DNA from: Rhodobacteraceae bacterium M382
Lineage (GTDB): Bacteria; Pseudomonadota; Alphaproteobacteria; Rhodobacterales; Rhodobacteraceae
DNA length: 64,000 bases
NCBI GenBank assembly: GCA_025141015.1
Contig: CP081098.1
Location: 1,556,501 to 1,620,500 of the forward strand
Reading direction: 5' to 3'
Shown: piece by piece, positions 54,700 to 63,889 of the stretch
Layout of the letters: each line of letters opens with the position of its first letter
Position numbering within the stretch: position 1 is the first letter of the stretch
The notes under the pieces: model-generated
What the model saw: only the letters and a program-made list of their open reading frames with translations
The model's database searches: none
What the model was told of the DNA's origin: nothing
Program-made: the position numbers and the translations under genes

Positions 54700-54713
54700 T
54701 TTGCGCGCGTAAA
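54700..54713. promoter_or_regulatory. LacI-type operator upstream of the LacI gene
   Basis: TTTGCGCGCGTAAA matches the smoE operator at 13 of 14 bases and lies 80 bases before the regulator's start, which points to autoregulation. Confidence 0.65.
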
Positions 54714-55746
54714 GTTGCTGCTACCTTGCAGCGATAGCCTGGTCGGCCGCGCGTCCAATATGAGGTGATGCCACTCAACTGATATTGACGAGGCCGTTCG
54801 CTCAGAAAATTGGTTTGCTTTGGGCCTTGAGCGAGGACCTCCCCGTCTGATCATGTTGTCTTGCTTCTCATCTGACCAACGTTTCGAAACGCAGGCAGGG
54901 CATCTGTGGCCAGACACGCCCCAGGCAATCTGACCGAGATAGCCGCAACTCCGGTACTGAAGCATCGCGCCTTTTGACGGCAGGTTCAGCCCAACCGTGG
55001 GGAACTTCCCCGAGCGCGCGACTGCTGCCTCATGCGTGCTAACAGAACAGGTTGCCATACCGGAATCCGATACATTGAATTCTCGAAACGTTTCCACAGT
55101 GCTCACAACTTCTTTCAGCTTTCTGTTCGGCTTCCTCCAGGCTCGACTGGATGAACGGGGCATCTGTTACGCCGCCCAGGTGAATTCTAAGCGCGCCGTA
55201 TTTTTGTTTGATATGGCAAACTGAGGGGTGGTTTTTTCTTCCCTGTTACCATGCAGTTTAGTCCCTTCGAGGCATTCCGTGACAATCCGGATCCAACCAA
55301 CAGTGCCTTTTGAGAGGTGTTTTGCTACGGAACCGCGGATGTCATCACAGTCGAGCCGGTCACCCGAGAACCAGACAGCGATAGCTCCAAACATCTCACC
55401 CAAGCTCACCAGCCGCACAATGCCTCTGGTTGGGAGGGGAGGTGGCTGACTGTCCGATTTTCAGGGATCACCTCACCCAACCGGCATTGCAAACAAGCTT
55501 TCTGCCGTTTCTTCAAGTGAACATACCACCCGAGAGCCAGTAAGAGATCGTAAGGAACACGATGAGCACATATGTCGATCTGACCAAATTTCTGATCGAT
55601 GCTGTCGCCCATGGAACCTGCGTCTTGAACAAGACAAACGGCGGATCCGTCCCGATCTTTTCTCGGACATCTGCTCAGCGGTGGGCTGTGCAATAAAGCC
55701 CTCATTCTCGCAGAGGAAATTGTAATGGTCGATCTGGTGTCTTATG

Positions 55747-55758
55747 TACTGATCAGTA
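55747..55758. promoter_or_regulatory. Palindrome directly before the TetR gene, candidate operator
   Basis: TACTGATCAGTA is a perfect 12-bp palindrome 16 bases before the preferred tetR start (55775) and 4 bases before the alternative ATG (55763). Its position fits an autoregulatory TetR site. Confidence 0.55.
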
Positions 55759-55774
55759 ACCAATGGAGCGGTAC

Positions 55775-56356
55775 ATGCGACCGAACAAACGTGAAGAGCT
55801 GGTCAGCAAGGCGTTGACCGTCTTCTACCAGAACGGGTTTCACGCCACCGGAATGGACCGGTTGGTGGCTGAAACCGGTATATCAAAAACGTCGATGTAC
55901 AAGCATTTCCGCACCAAGGACGAATTGATTCTGGCGGCGCTGCGCCTGCGTGACGAGCGGTTTCGCAACTGGTTCATGCGCCGGGTCGAAGAACTGGCCG
56001 TGGCACCGCGTGACCGGCTGTTGGCGGTGTTCGACGTTCTGGGAGAATGGATCAACCTGGATGAGTTCAAAGGGTGCATGTTCATCAAGGCCAGTGCCGA
56101 ATTTCAGGATAGATCTCACCCGATTCATGTACAATCGACCGAACATAAACGGCTGGTGTACGATTATTTGTCCGGGATTGCAGCACAGGCCGGGGCTCGG
56201 GACCCCGAGCAGCTGGCCTGTCAGTTGATGATCCTCAAGGAAGGCGCGATTGTATCGGCCATTCTGAATGTCGGGTGTGATGCCGTGGTCCAATCGAAAG
56301 CGGCGGCCAAAGCCCTGATTGACCAGGCCCTCGCATCACCGACCCCAACGCATTGA
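55775..56356 (+). CDS. TetR/AcrR family transcriptional regulator
   Basis: A 193-residue regulator. The N-terminal helix-turn-helix is at about residues 8-52 (GFHATGMDRLVAETGISKTSMYKHFRTKDEL), and the remaining helical domain contains ligand-pocket cysteines (CMFIKASAEF). The start at 55775 is preferred because GGAG lies seven bases upstream; ATG at 55763 would add four residues. It converges with the first oxidoreductase gene of the demethylase pair, so the control target is unclear beyond the palindrome in front of its own gene. Confidence 0.9.
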   Translation: MRPNKREELVSKALTVFYQNGFHATGMDRLVAETGISKTSMYKHFRTKDELILAALRLRDERFRNWFMRRVEELAVAPRDRLLAVFDVLGEWINLDEFKGCMFIKASAEFQDRSHPIHVQSTEHKRLVYDYLSGIAAQAGARDPEQLACQLMILKEGAIVSAILNVGCDAVVQSKAAAKALIDQALASPTPTH

Positions 56357-56399
56357 TCGCCCGCACCCCAAGCAAATAGCCGCGATATGCGGGCGATCC

Positions 56400-58805
56400 T
56401 CAGCCATTCCGCATACGGGCGTTTTCCGGATCATAAGGGGGGTGGGAGAGAACGCTGGCCTCACGTCTGTGCCCCAAAATCTCGACCTGCAAACCGTCTA
56501 CGGCATCGCGATTGCGCAGATAAGCCAAGGCCAGTGTTTTGCCGGTGCGATGTCCGTGGGCGGCTGAGGTTACAATACCGACACAAGAATCGCCCTGATA
56601 CAGCCCGTGGGCATAATAGGGGTCCACATCGCCGGGTTCGACCTCCAGCAGCACCAGCTCCCAGCGATCGGGCGACGCCATGCGGTCGAGCAGCGCCGGT
56701 TTGCCGATGAACTCCCGCCCTTCGGGTTTGATCAGATGCCCGGCACCGGTTTCCGCTGGGGTGCGTTCAGTGGTGAAGTCAGCCCCCCAGGCTGCATAGC
56801 CCTTTTCCAGCCGCATGGCGTTCATCGCATAGGCTCCAAAATAGCCCAGGCCATGAGGGGTTCCCGCCTTTTCAATTACTTGGAACAGATCCTTCATCTG
56901 TTCCGCTTTCACATGCAACTCCCAGCCCAGTTCGCCGACATAGGACACCCGAAGGGCCCGCACTGGGATATCGGCCACCGTGATCTCGCGCAGTGACAGC
57001 CAGGGGCCCAGATCGTCGTTGGTCAGGCTTTCCAGGACGGCGCGAGAGTTCGGCCCCATCAGGCCTAGCACCCCCCAGGTTTCGGTCACGTTGGTGAGGA
57101 TCACGTCGAACCCGTTTGCGCGTCTGCGCAGCAGGTCGGCGTCGCGTTCTTCAGCAGCGGCGGCCGATGTCAAATAGATGTGCTGTTCGCCCAATACGGT
57201 GACGGTGAACTCGGATTCCGTGCCGCCCGCGGGGCTGAGCGCGTGGGTCAGACCGATGCGACCCACCCGGGGGCAACGGTTGGTTCCCAGCGCGTCGATA
57301 AAGGCGCGCGCGTCAGGGCCGGTTACCTCGAACTTGGAAAACACCGACATATCGGCCAGGCCTACAGCCGTGCTGACTCTTTCGCATTCCTGCGCAACGG
57401 GGGTGAACCAATTGGACCGGCGAAAGCTTGGCACCGCTTCGTCTCCCAGGTGGTCGCTGAACCAATTGGGACGTTCCCAGCCATAGGCTGCGCCCATCAC
57501 CGCGCCGCGTTCGACCATCAGGTCGTGAATGGGTGACAGACGTTTGCCGCGCGCGGCGGGGCGTTCTTCGTGCGGGTAATGCACACCGAACTGCAGGCCG
57601 AAACACTCAACAGCCTTGGTCACACGATAATCGCGATCCGCCCAGCGGCCGAACCGGCGGCTGTCCACCGCCAGCGCGTCCATGGGCGGGGCACCATGGG
57701 TCATCCAATGCGCCAGGAACCAGCCTGCGCCCCCCCCCTCCATCACACCCATGGACGATCCGGTCAGCAGCCAGGCATTGTCCAGCCCATGTGCCGGGCC
57801 GATCAGCGGGTTGGCATCCGGCGTAAAGGTGATCGGGCCGTTGACCACGGATTTCACCCCACCGGTTTCCAGAGCGGGAATGCGCTCCATCGCGGCCATG
57901 ATGATATGTTCCACCCGGTCCAAATCCGGCGGCATCAGGTCCGCGCCGAATTCGGGCGGGCAGCCGTCGATCGACCAGGGTTGGGCGTCCTTTTCATAGG
58001 GTCCCAGGATCAGCCCATCGCGTTCCTGACGCACGTACCAGCTTTCTTCGGGATCGCGGATCATAGGCAGTTCCGGCAGGCCCTGTTTGATCCGGTCCGC
58101 GACCACAGGCACAGTGTCGGTCACCAGATATTGATGCAGCACCGGGACCGACGGGATGTTCAGCCCCATCATGTGGCCGATCTCCCACCCCCAGGTGCCG
58201 GCAGCATTGACTAGATGTTTGGCGCGGATGGTGGCTTTTTCTGTTTCAACGATCCAGAGACCGTCTTCGCGTCGCACCGATGTCACAGGGTTATAGCGCA
58301 GGATCGTCGCGCCGTTCCGGCGTGCCATCTTGGCCATGGCATTGGTGGCCAGCGAGGGATCCACATGGCCATCATCGGGTTCATAGATCCCGCCCAGCAA
58401 CCCGTCCGTGCGGGCCAACGGGTGCAGGCGTTCCACGTCATCCGGGGTGAGCATCTGCAAGTCGTAGCCTGTAAACCGCGACAGGCCCGCCACATGGGCA
58501 AATTCATCCATCCGATCGGGATTCGTGGTGATCCGCATCGCGCCAGAACGGTGAAAACCGCAGGTATCCCCGGTCTCATCGGGCAGGATATCGCGGTAAA
58601 GCCGCACAGATGTGGCGCGCAGTTCCTGGATGGTGGGGTTGTGGGCAAAATGGGTGCACAGACCGGCGGCGTGCCAGGTCGACCCATGGGTCAGGTCGTT
58701 CTTTTCGGTCAGAACCACATCACTCCACCCGGCTTTGGTCAGGTGGTACATCAGCGACACGCCCATGGCTCCGCCGCCGATGATCAAAACATTTGCGTCG
58801 GTCAT
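56400..58805 (-). CDS. FAD-dependent oxidoreductase with GcvT-like domain (dimethylglycine dehydrogenase family), copy 2
   Basis: An 801-residue fusion. The N-terminal DAO flavodomain has GGGAMG at 10-15 and GSTWHA at 41-46, with His45 in the covalent-FAD position. The C-terminal GcvT-like part (about 430-800) includes YVGELGWELH and MRLEKGYAAWG, which contact folate and position the arm in this family. Expected reaction: oxidative demethylation of an N-methyl compound with transfer to tetrahydrofolate. It is the second gene of a two-gene operon and overlaps copy 3 by ATGA. Confidence 0.9.
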   Translation of the reverse strand: MTDANVLIIGGGAMGVSLMYHLTKAGWSDVVLTEKNDLTHGSTWHAAGLCTHFAHNPTIQELRATSVRLYRDILPDETGDTCGFHRSGAMRITTNPDRMDEFAHVAGLSRFTGYDLQMLTPDDVERLHPLARTDGLLGGIYEPDDGHVDPSLATNAMAKMARRNGATILRYNPVTSVRREDGLWIVETEKATIRAKHLVNAAGTWGWEIGHMMGLNIPSVPVLHQYLVTDTVPVVADRIKQGLPELPMIRDPEESWYVRQERDGLILGPYEKDAQPWSIDGCPPEFGADLMPPDLDRVEHIIMAAMERIPALETGGVKSVVNGPITFTPDANPLIGPAHGLDNAWLLTGSSMGVMEGGGAGWFLAHWMTHGAPPMDALAVDSRRFGRWADRDYRVTKAVECFGLQFGVHYPHEERPAARGKRLSPIHDLMVERGAVMGAAYGWERPNWFSDHLGDEAVPSFRRSNWFTPVAQECERVSTAVGLADMSVFSKFEVTGPDARAFIDALGTNRCPRVGRIGLTHALSPAGGTESEFTVTVLGEQHIYLTSAAAAEERDADLLRRRANGFDVILTNVTETWGVLGLMGPNSRAVLESLTNDDLGPWLSLREITVADIPVRALRVSYVGELGWELHVKAEQMKDLFQVIEKAGTPHGLGYFGAYAMNAMRLEKGYAAWGADFTTERTPAETGAGHLIKPEGREFIGKPALLDRMASPDRWELVLLEVEPGDVDPYYAHGLYQGDSCVGIVTSAAHGHRTGKTLALAYLRNRDAVDGLQVEILGHRREASVLSHPPYDPENARMRNG

Positions 58806-61189
58806 GCTTTCATCCGTTCGCTTGAGGGATCGAAGGGGGGGCGTTTCAGCGCTGTTGCTGTGTGTCGCGTGCCTGCGATCTCGATTTCAAAATTGCGTTC
58901 TGTGGTGGCGGTCAGCGTTTCACCCGGAGCGATGTCGATCACCCCCAGCGCCAAGGTCATGTTGGTACGGGCTCCGCGTGCCCCGGATGTGGTCAAACCA
59001 ACCACACGACCGTTTTCCCAGATCGGTTCGTCGTGCAGAACCAGAGGGTGGCTTGGGAGGGTGAACAACACCATGCGTCGGGTCAGGCCGGTTTCGCGTT
59101 GTGCGGTCATCGCGGCCTTGCCCTTGAAATCCTGGGACCAGGCGATGGTGAACCCCAGACCAGCCTCCAGCGGTGTGATGTCTGGCCCCAGATCATGGCC
59201 CCAATGTTTGAACCCTTTTTCGATGCGGCAGCCATCCAGCGCGAAATGGCCCAGCGGCGTCGCGCCCGCTGACTTCAATGCATCGAACACAGGCCCTGCA
59301 AGGGGGCTGGCGATGTTCAGCTCCCAACCCAGCTCACCTACGAAACTCACGCGGGTCGCACGTGCTGGGCGCTGGGCAACCGTCACATTGCGGGCGGTGG
59401 AGAAGGGGAAGTTCTGCCAATCATCTGAACTCAACCCCTGCAACACCGCCCGCGCACCAGCGCCCATGACGCCGATGACAGCCTCGTCTTCGGTGACGTC
59501 TTTGAGGGAAACCTGGTTACCCGCATGGCGACGCAGCCAGGCCATGTCCTTCTGCCGGGTCGCCGCGCCCGAGGTGATGCGGAACTGATCTGCGCCGAGC
59601 CGGGTTATCGTCACATCCGCCTCGATCCCGCCCCGGTCATTCAGGAGCGGTGTGTAAACGGCGCGGCCCAGATCGACGTCCACGTTCGCCGCCGCCAGAT
59701 GTTGCAACAGGGGCAGGGCACCGGGGCCAGTCACGTCAATCTTGGTAAAGGGCGTCAGATCGATCAGCGCGCAACCGGTTTCCATCGCTGCAGCCTCGCG
59801 CTGTGCAACCGGGTACCAGGGCTGGTCGCCTGTCGAATAGGGCAAATTCCTTTCTGCGTCGCATTGCGCATACCACAGGCCCCGCTCCCAGCCTGCTGTC
59901 AGGCCAAACTGCGCACCCGCCGCCGCCCAATGGTCATGCAGCACAGATTTGCGCAGACCCCGTCCGGCCTTGGGCTGTTTGAACGGCCAATGCAGAGCAA
60001 AGGCGTCGCTGACGGCCTCTTTCATGCGGGTTTCGATATGGTCAGCAGCTGCGGTCAGCGGGTCGACGCGCGCCACGTCGACCTCCCACAGGTCCATGGG
60101 AGGCTGTTCGTCGTGCATCCAGTCGGCCAGCACCCGGCCGATCCCCGCCGACGACATCACCCCGACAGAATTCATGCCCGCCGCCACAAACAGCCCGTCC
60201 ACGTTTGGAACCTGACCAACCAGCGGGCGGGTGTCATTGGTGAAACTTTCAGGGCCGTTCATAAAATGCTGGATGCCGGTGTCGGCCAGCGCCGGGATCA
60301 GTTGCAACGCGCCTTCCATAAAGGGCATGAACTGGTCCCAATCCTCGGGCATCGCCAGAAACGGGCGGTCGCCCTCGGGGCCAAACGCGTTCCAGACCTT
60401 GGCGTCGGGTTCAAACCCGCCAATGACCAGCTTGCCCGCGTCGCCCTTGACGTAGAACCCCCGGTCCAGATCGCGCAATACCGGATAGGGCGCGGGCAGG
60501 CCGGGCATGGGCTCGGTGACCACATACATATGTTCGACCGCCTGCAAGGGGAGGGCGACCCCGGCGGCGTCGGCCAGCCGTTTCGACCAGGCCCCGGCGC
60601 ACAGCGCGACCTGATCAGCCAGGATCTCGGTTCCATCCGCCAGGGCCACGCCCTTGCAACGGCCCTGTTCGACCAGCAGTCGTTCAACCCGAAGACCTTC
60701 GCGGATCTCGGCCCCTTTCGCACGCGCCCCTTTGGCATAGGCCATGCACAGATCGACCGGGTTGACGTTGGCGTCTTCCTCAACCCGCAGCGCGCCCACA
60801 AGGCCTGCGGGGTCCAGCCCCGGTACGTCCACGCCATCAGGCGAGACAATCGAAGGCGTCAGTCCGAAATGCCGCCCCAGCGCACAGATTCGGTGCAATT
60901 CATCCATCCGTGCCGCGTCCCGCGCCAGCCAATAGCCGCCGGTTTGGCGATACCCAGTCGACAGGCCGGTTTCCTCCTCCAGTTTCGGGAACAGCTCTCC
61001 GGCGTACATGGCGAGCCGGGTCATGTTGGGCGTCGCGCGCAGCGGTCCGACGATCCCGGCTGCGTGCCAGCTTGTTCCGCTGGTCAGCTGATTGCGGTCC
61101 AGCACCGTCACCCGGGCACGATCCGCCAGATGATAGGCTAGCCCAAGCCCAATGGCCCCGCCGCCAATGATCAGAACAGATTTTGTCAC
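58802..61189 (-). CDS. FAD-dependent oxidoreductase with GcvT-like domain (dimethylglycine/sarcosine dehydrogenase family), copy 3
   Basis: A 795-residue fusion of the same design. GGGAIG at 9-14, GTSWHA at 38-43 with His42 as the probable FAD attachment site, then a GcvT-like domain with FVGELGWELN and CRIEKGFKHWG. The start is taken as GTG at 61189 because GGAGGG stands at the right distance; a TTG further upstream has no ribosome site. First gene of the operon. The upstream gap to the divergent LysR gene holds a T-N11-A box. Substrate unknown. Confidence 0.9.
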   Translation of the reverse strand: MTKSVLIIGGGAIGLGLAYHLADRARVTVLDRNQLTSGTSWHAAGIVGPLRATPNMTRLAMYAGELFPKLEEETGLSTGYRQTGGYWLARDAARMDELHRICALGRHFGLTPSIVSPDGVDVPGLDPAGLVGALRVEEDANVNPVDLCMAYAKGARAKGAEIREGLRVERLLVEQGRCKGVALADGTEILADQVALCAGAWSKRLADAAGVALPLQAVEHMYVVTEPMPGLPAPYPVLRDLDRGFYVKGDAGKLVIGGFEPDAKVWNAFGPEGDRPFLAMPEDWDQFMPFMEGALQLIPALADTGIQHFMNGPESFTNDTRPLVGQVPNVDGLFVAAGMNSVGVMSSAGIGRVLADWMHDEQPPMDLWEVDVARVDPLTAAADHIETRMKEAVSDAFALHWPFKQPKAGRGLRKSVLHDHWAAAGAQFGLTAGWERGLWYAQCDAERNLPYSTGDQPWYPVAQREAAAMETGCALIDLTPFTKIDVTGPGALPLLQHLAAANVDVDLGRAVYTPLLNDRGGIEADVTITRLGADQFRITSGAATRQKDMAWLRRHAGNQVSLKDVTEDEAVIGVMGAGARAVLQGLSSDDWQNFPFSTARNVTVAQRPARATRVSFVGELGWELNIASPLAGPVFDALKSAGATPLGHFALDGCRIEKGFKHWGHDLGPDITPLEAGLGFTIAWSQDFKGKAAMTAQRETGLTRRMVLFTLPSHPLVLHDEPIWENGRVVGLTTSGARGARTNMTLALGVIDIAPGETLTATTERNFEIEIAGTRHTATALKRPPFDPSSERMKA

Positions 61190-61261
61190 CTTCGCCCTCC
61201 CTTGGGATGTGCGCAGACGATGAGAGGATTGCAATTGCGACGCAAGCGGTCATAGAACTTC

Positions 61262-61276
61262 ATTAGGAAATCTAAT
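61262..61276. promoter_or_regulatory. LysR box between the demethylase operon and lysR
   Basis: ATTAGGAAATCTAAT is a perfect 5-bp inverted repeat with the T-N11-A core typical of LysR-family sites. It lies in the 102-base divergent gap, 16 bases before the LysR start. Confidence 0.65.
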
Positions 61277-61291
61277 CCGGGGTAGCAGATA

Positions 61292-62257
61292 ATGAAGAAT
61301 TCCAGCCCGACCCCCGACTTCAACATGCTGCGCGCGCTCGAAGTTTTTATGGCGGTGAGCGAAACCCGCCAGGTTACTGTGGCGGCGCAGACGTTGGGGA
61401 TGACACAGTCGGCGGCCTCGCAACATCTGAAGAAGCTGGAACAGGGGTTGGGCGTTGCGCTGTTCAGCCGCGCCTCACGGCCGCTGGAGTTGACCCATGC
61501 GGGCGAGGTGCTGCAACGGCGCGCCTTTCGCATTCTGAATGAGGTCGAAGACCTGAAGCTGGACTTGCGGCGGTTGCAATCTTCGACCTTGCCAGTGCTG
61601 CGGATCGGGCTGTTGGCGTCCATTGCGACGTCGCTGACACCAGGGTTGTATGACCTGGTCGAACAGGAATTCCAGGTGCCGGAACTGACCTTATCCGCCG
61701 GGTTGGCCACAGATCATCAAACCGCACTGAATGGGCGCAAGATTGACATTGCTGTAACATCAGACCCCCAGTTCGATGTCAGTGACTATCAGGTCGTTCC
61801 CGTGTTGGACGAGCCCTTTCTCCTCGTGTTGCCAGAGAGTTACGAGGGGCCTGAGGACGATATAGGAGAAATTGCCAAACGGCTGAAACTGGTCCGATTC
61901 AGCACCGATGCGCCCGCGGGGCGTCGCACCGACCAGCACCTGCAACGCTGTCGTGTGGATCTGAGTCGATCCATGGAAGCGGACCGGGCGTCGATGGTGG
62001 TGGCGGGCGTCATCACTGGAAAATGTTTTGCCATTCTGACGCCCACATTGCTGATTGATGCGGTTGCCGAAGGCATGGCGCTAAAGATCCGAAGCCTGCC
62101 GTTCGCCGGCTTCAAACGCTCGGTCCTGGTGATTGCCCGGTCCGGAGAATTGGGCGATATCCCCGAGCGGGTGGCCGCATCCTGTGCCGCGATGTTGCGC
62201 CACCAATTTGAAACCCGGTTTCCGGACCTGCCGGAACAGATCACCTATCACTGCTAA
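61292..62257 (+). CDS. LysR family transcriptional regulator
   Basis: A 321-residue LysR protein. The helix-turn-helix spans about residues 10-68 (VTVAAQTLGMTQSAASQHLKKLEQGLG), and the effector-binding domain follows from about residue 90. It is divergent from the two-gene demethylase operon and just upstream of the second MttB gene, with a LysR box on one side and a related CTAAT-N7-ATTAG dyad on the other. Control of both units is likely, with the methylated substrate or a breakdown product as effector. Confidence 0.93.
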   Translation: MKNSSPTPDFNMLRALEVFMAVSETRQVTVAAQTLGMTQSAASQHLKKLEQGLGVALFSRASRPLELTHAGEVLQRRAFRILNEVEDLKLDLRRLQSSTLPVLRIGLLASIATSLTPGLYDLVEQEFQVPELTLSAGLATDHQTALNGRKIDIAVTSDPQFDVSDYQVVPVLDEPFLLVLPESYEGPEDDIGEIAKRLKLVRFSTDAPAGRRTDQHLQRCRVDLSRSMEADRASMVVAGVITGKCFAILTPTLLIDAVAEGMALKIRSLPFAGFKRSVLVIARSGELGDIPERVAASCAAMLRHQFETRFPDLPEQITYHC

Positions 62258-62270
62258 TCCTTTGTATTAG
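62254..62270. promoter_or_regulatory. Possible second LysR site before mttB-2
   Basis: CTAAT-N7-ATTAG reuses the same half-site words as the LysR box at 61262 in the opposite arrangement. It overlaps the lysR stop codon and lies about 90 bases before the MttB start. Confidence 0.4.
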
Positions 62271-62356
62271 TAATTGTGAACTTACCGGGTTTTCCTGTGC
62301 AGCCCCGGTTTTCCCTGCCAATGATCCTGTCAGATCTGTGATTTTGGGAGGGCCGG

Positions 62357-63889
62357 ATGGCTCGGGATACAAACAAACGATCCGGGCGACGTGAACGGAT
62401 GGCGGCCCGCAAGGCGGCGCAATCCCTGTCGGTGCCTTATACGCTGCGCAGGATCGGGCTGGTCAGCCTGATTGATGACGAGGCGATTACGATTATTGAA
62501 CGCAATGCCGACCGGATCCTGGACGAGATTGGCATGGAGTTCCGGGGGGACCCGGAGACGCTGGAGCTGTTTGCCAAACACGGCGCGCGGGTCGATGGGG
62601 AACGTGTGCGGTTTGACCCGGGTTGGTGCCGCGACAAGATCAAGACCGCACCACAGATGTTCACCCAACACGCCCGCAACCCGGCGCGTTCTGTGCAGAT
62701 CGGTGGCAACGCGCAGGTCTACGCGCCCAGCTTTGGTTCGCCCTTTGTGCATGACATGGAGAGAGGGCGGCGCTATGCGACGCTGGAAGATTTCCAGAAT
62801 ATCACCAGGATGCATCATCAGCTGGGTGCAGTGAATCACTCCGGTGGGGTTGTCGTTGAACCTGTGGATGTGCCCGTTGGGTTACGCCATTTGCATATGG
62901 CGCACACGCATCTGACGATGAATGACAAGCCGTTCATGGGCGCGGTGACAGCCCCGGAACGGGCGCGCGACACGATCGAAATGTGCCGCATCGCCATGGG
63001 GCGTGACTTTGTTGATCAGAACTGTGTGCTCTATTCCGTGGTCAATACCAATGCACCGCTGGTGATGGATGAGACCATGCTGTGGGCGCTCAAGGAATAT
63101 GCCCAGGCGGGGCAATGTACAGTGGTGTCGCCCTTTGTTCTGGGAGGCGCAATGTCGCCGGTGTCGGTCGCGGCCACGTTGGCGCAGGTGCTGGCCGAGG
63201 TCATGGCCTCGGTCGCGTTAATCCAGCTGATCCGCCCCGGAGCCCCGGCCGCCTTTGGCACGTTCTTCTCTCCGATCAGTCTGAAAACCGGCGCGCCGAC
63301 CTTTGGCACACCCGAAGGCACGCAATTTCAGATGTGTGCTAAAACACTGGCCGACCGGTTGGGGCTTCCGTTCCATTCAGTGGGCGGGCTGACCGCGGCC
63401 AAGGTGCCCGATGCGCAGGCTGGTTATGAATCCCAGGCGCAATTGATGGGGGCCACCATGGCCGGGGTGAACTTTATCATCCACGCCACCGGGTGTCTCG
63501 AAGGGTTGCTGACCACAGGGTATGAGAAAATCGTCATGGACGCGGACCGGTGTTCGGCCATGCAACGGTTCACCCAAGGGGTGGATTTTTCCGAGGCCGC
63601 CCAGGCGATGGACGCGTTTTTCGAAGTCGAACCCGGAGGGCATTTTCTGGGGGCGACCCACACGCAGGAGAATTTTGAAACGGCCTTCTGGATGGGCGAT
63701 ATGTCCGACAACGGCACCTATGAACAATGGAACGCCGAAGGCGCGTTGTGGCAGCACGACCGGGCCAGTGCCCGGGTGAAGCAGCTTTTGGATGACTATC
63801 AGGCCCCGCCAATGGAGGCGGGCACACGCGACGCATTGGACGACTTTGTCGCCCGCAGAACTCATGAGATCGAGGGAGAAACCGCATGA
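62357..63889 (+). CDS. Trimethylamine methyltransferase (MttB) superfamily protein, non-pyrrolysine, copy 2
   Basis: A 510-residue MttB-family protein with no internal TAG, so it is pyrrolysine-independent. It starts with a basic segment (KRSGRRERMAAR) like copy 1. The core includes HSGGVVVEPVDVP, VYAPSFGSPF and SPISLKTGAPTFGTPE. Related enzymes move a methyl group from glycine betaine, proline betaine or carnitine to a corrinoid protein. Its setting beside two GcvT-fused demethylases and a shared LysR gene suggests one pathway that strips successive methyl groups. It overlaps the next gene by ATGA. Confidence 0.9.
   Translation: MARDTNKRSGRRERMAARKAAQSLSVPYTLRRIGLVSLIDDEAITIIERNADRILDEIGMEFRGDPETLELFAKHGARVDGERVRFDPGWCRDKIKTAPQMFTQHARNPARSVQIGGNAQVYAPSFGSPFVHDMERGRRYATLEDFQNITRMHHQLGAVNHSGGVVVEPVDVPVGLRHLHMAHTHLTMNDKPFMGAVTAPERARDTIEMCRIAMGRDFVDQNCVLYSVVNTNAPLVMDETMLWALKEYAQAGQCTVVSPFVLGGAMSPVSVAATLAQVLAEVMASVALIQLIRPGAPAAFGTFFSPISLKTGAPTFGTPEGTQFQMCAKTLADRLGLPFHSVGGLTAAKVPDAQAGYESQAQLMGATMAGVNFIIHATGCLEGLLTTGYEKIVMDADRCSAMQRFTQGVDFSEAAQAMDAFFEVEPGGHFLGATHTQENFETAFWMGDMSDNGTYEQWNAEGALWQHDRASARVKQLLDDYQAPPMEAGTRDALDDFVARRTHEIEGETA

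Larger units (their letters stand above)
54621..55774. other. 1.15-kb gene-free region between the LacI and TetR genes
   Basis: The ends hold the LacI operator (54700-54713) and a TetR-type palindrome (55747-55758). An ATATCT/AGATAT dyad lies at 54679-54696. In between, open frames such as 54696-55163 (minus) and 55167-55418 (minus) have no ribosome site and no recognisable translation. Confidence 0.5.

Noticed and set aside
54696-55163. A 155-codon minus-strand frame with several cysteines in the LacI-TetR gap
   Set aside because: No ribosome site, no recognisable family, and it overlaps the LacI operator region.
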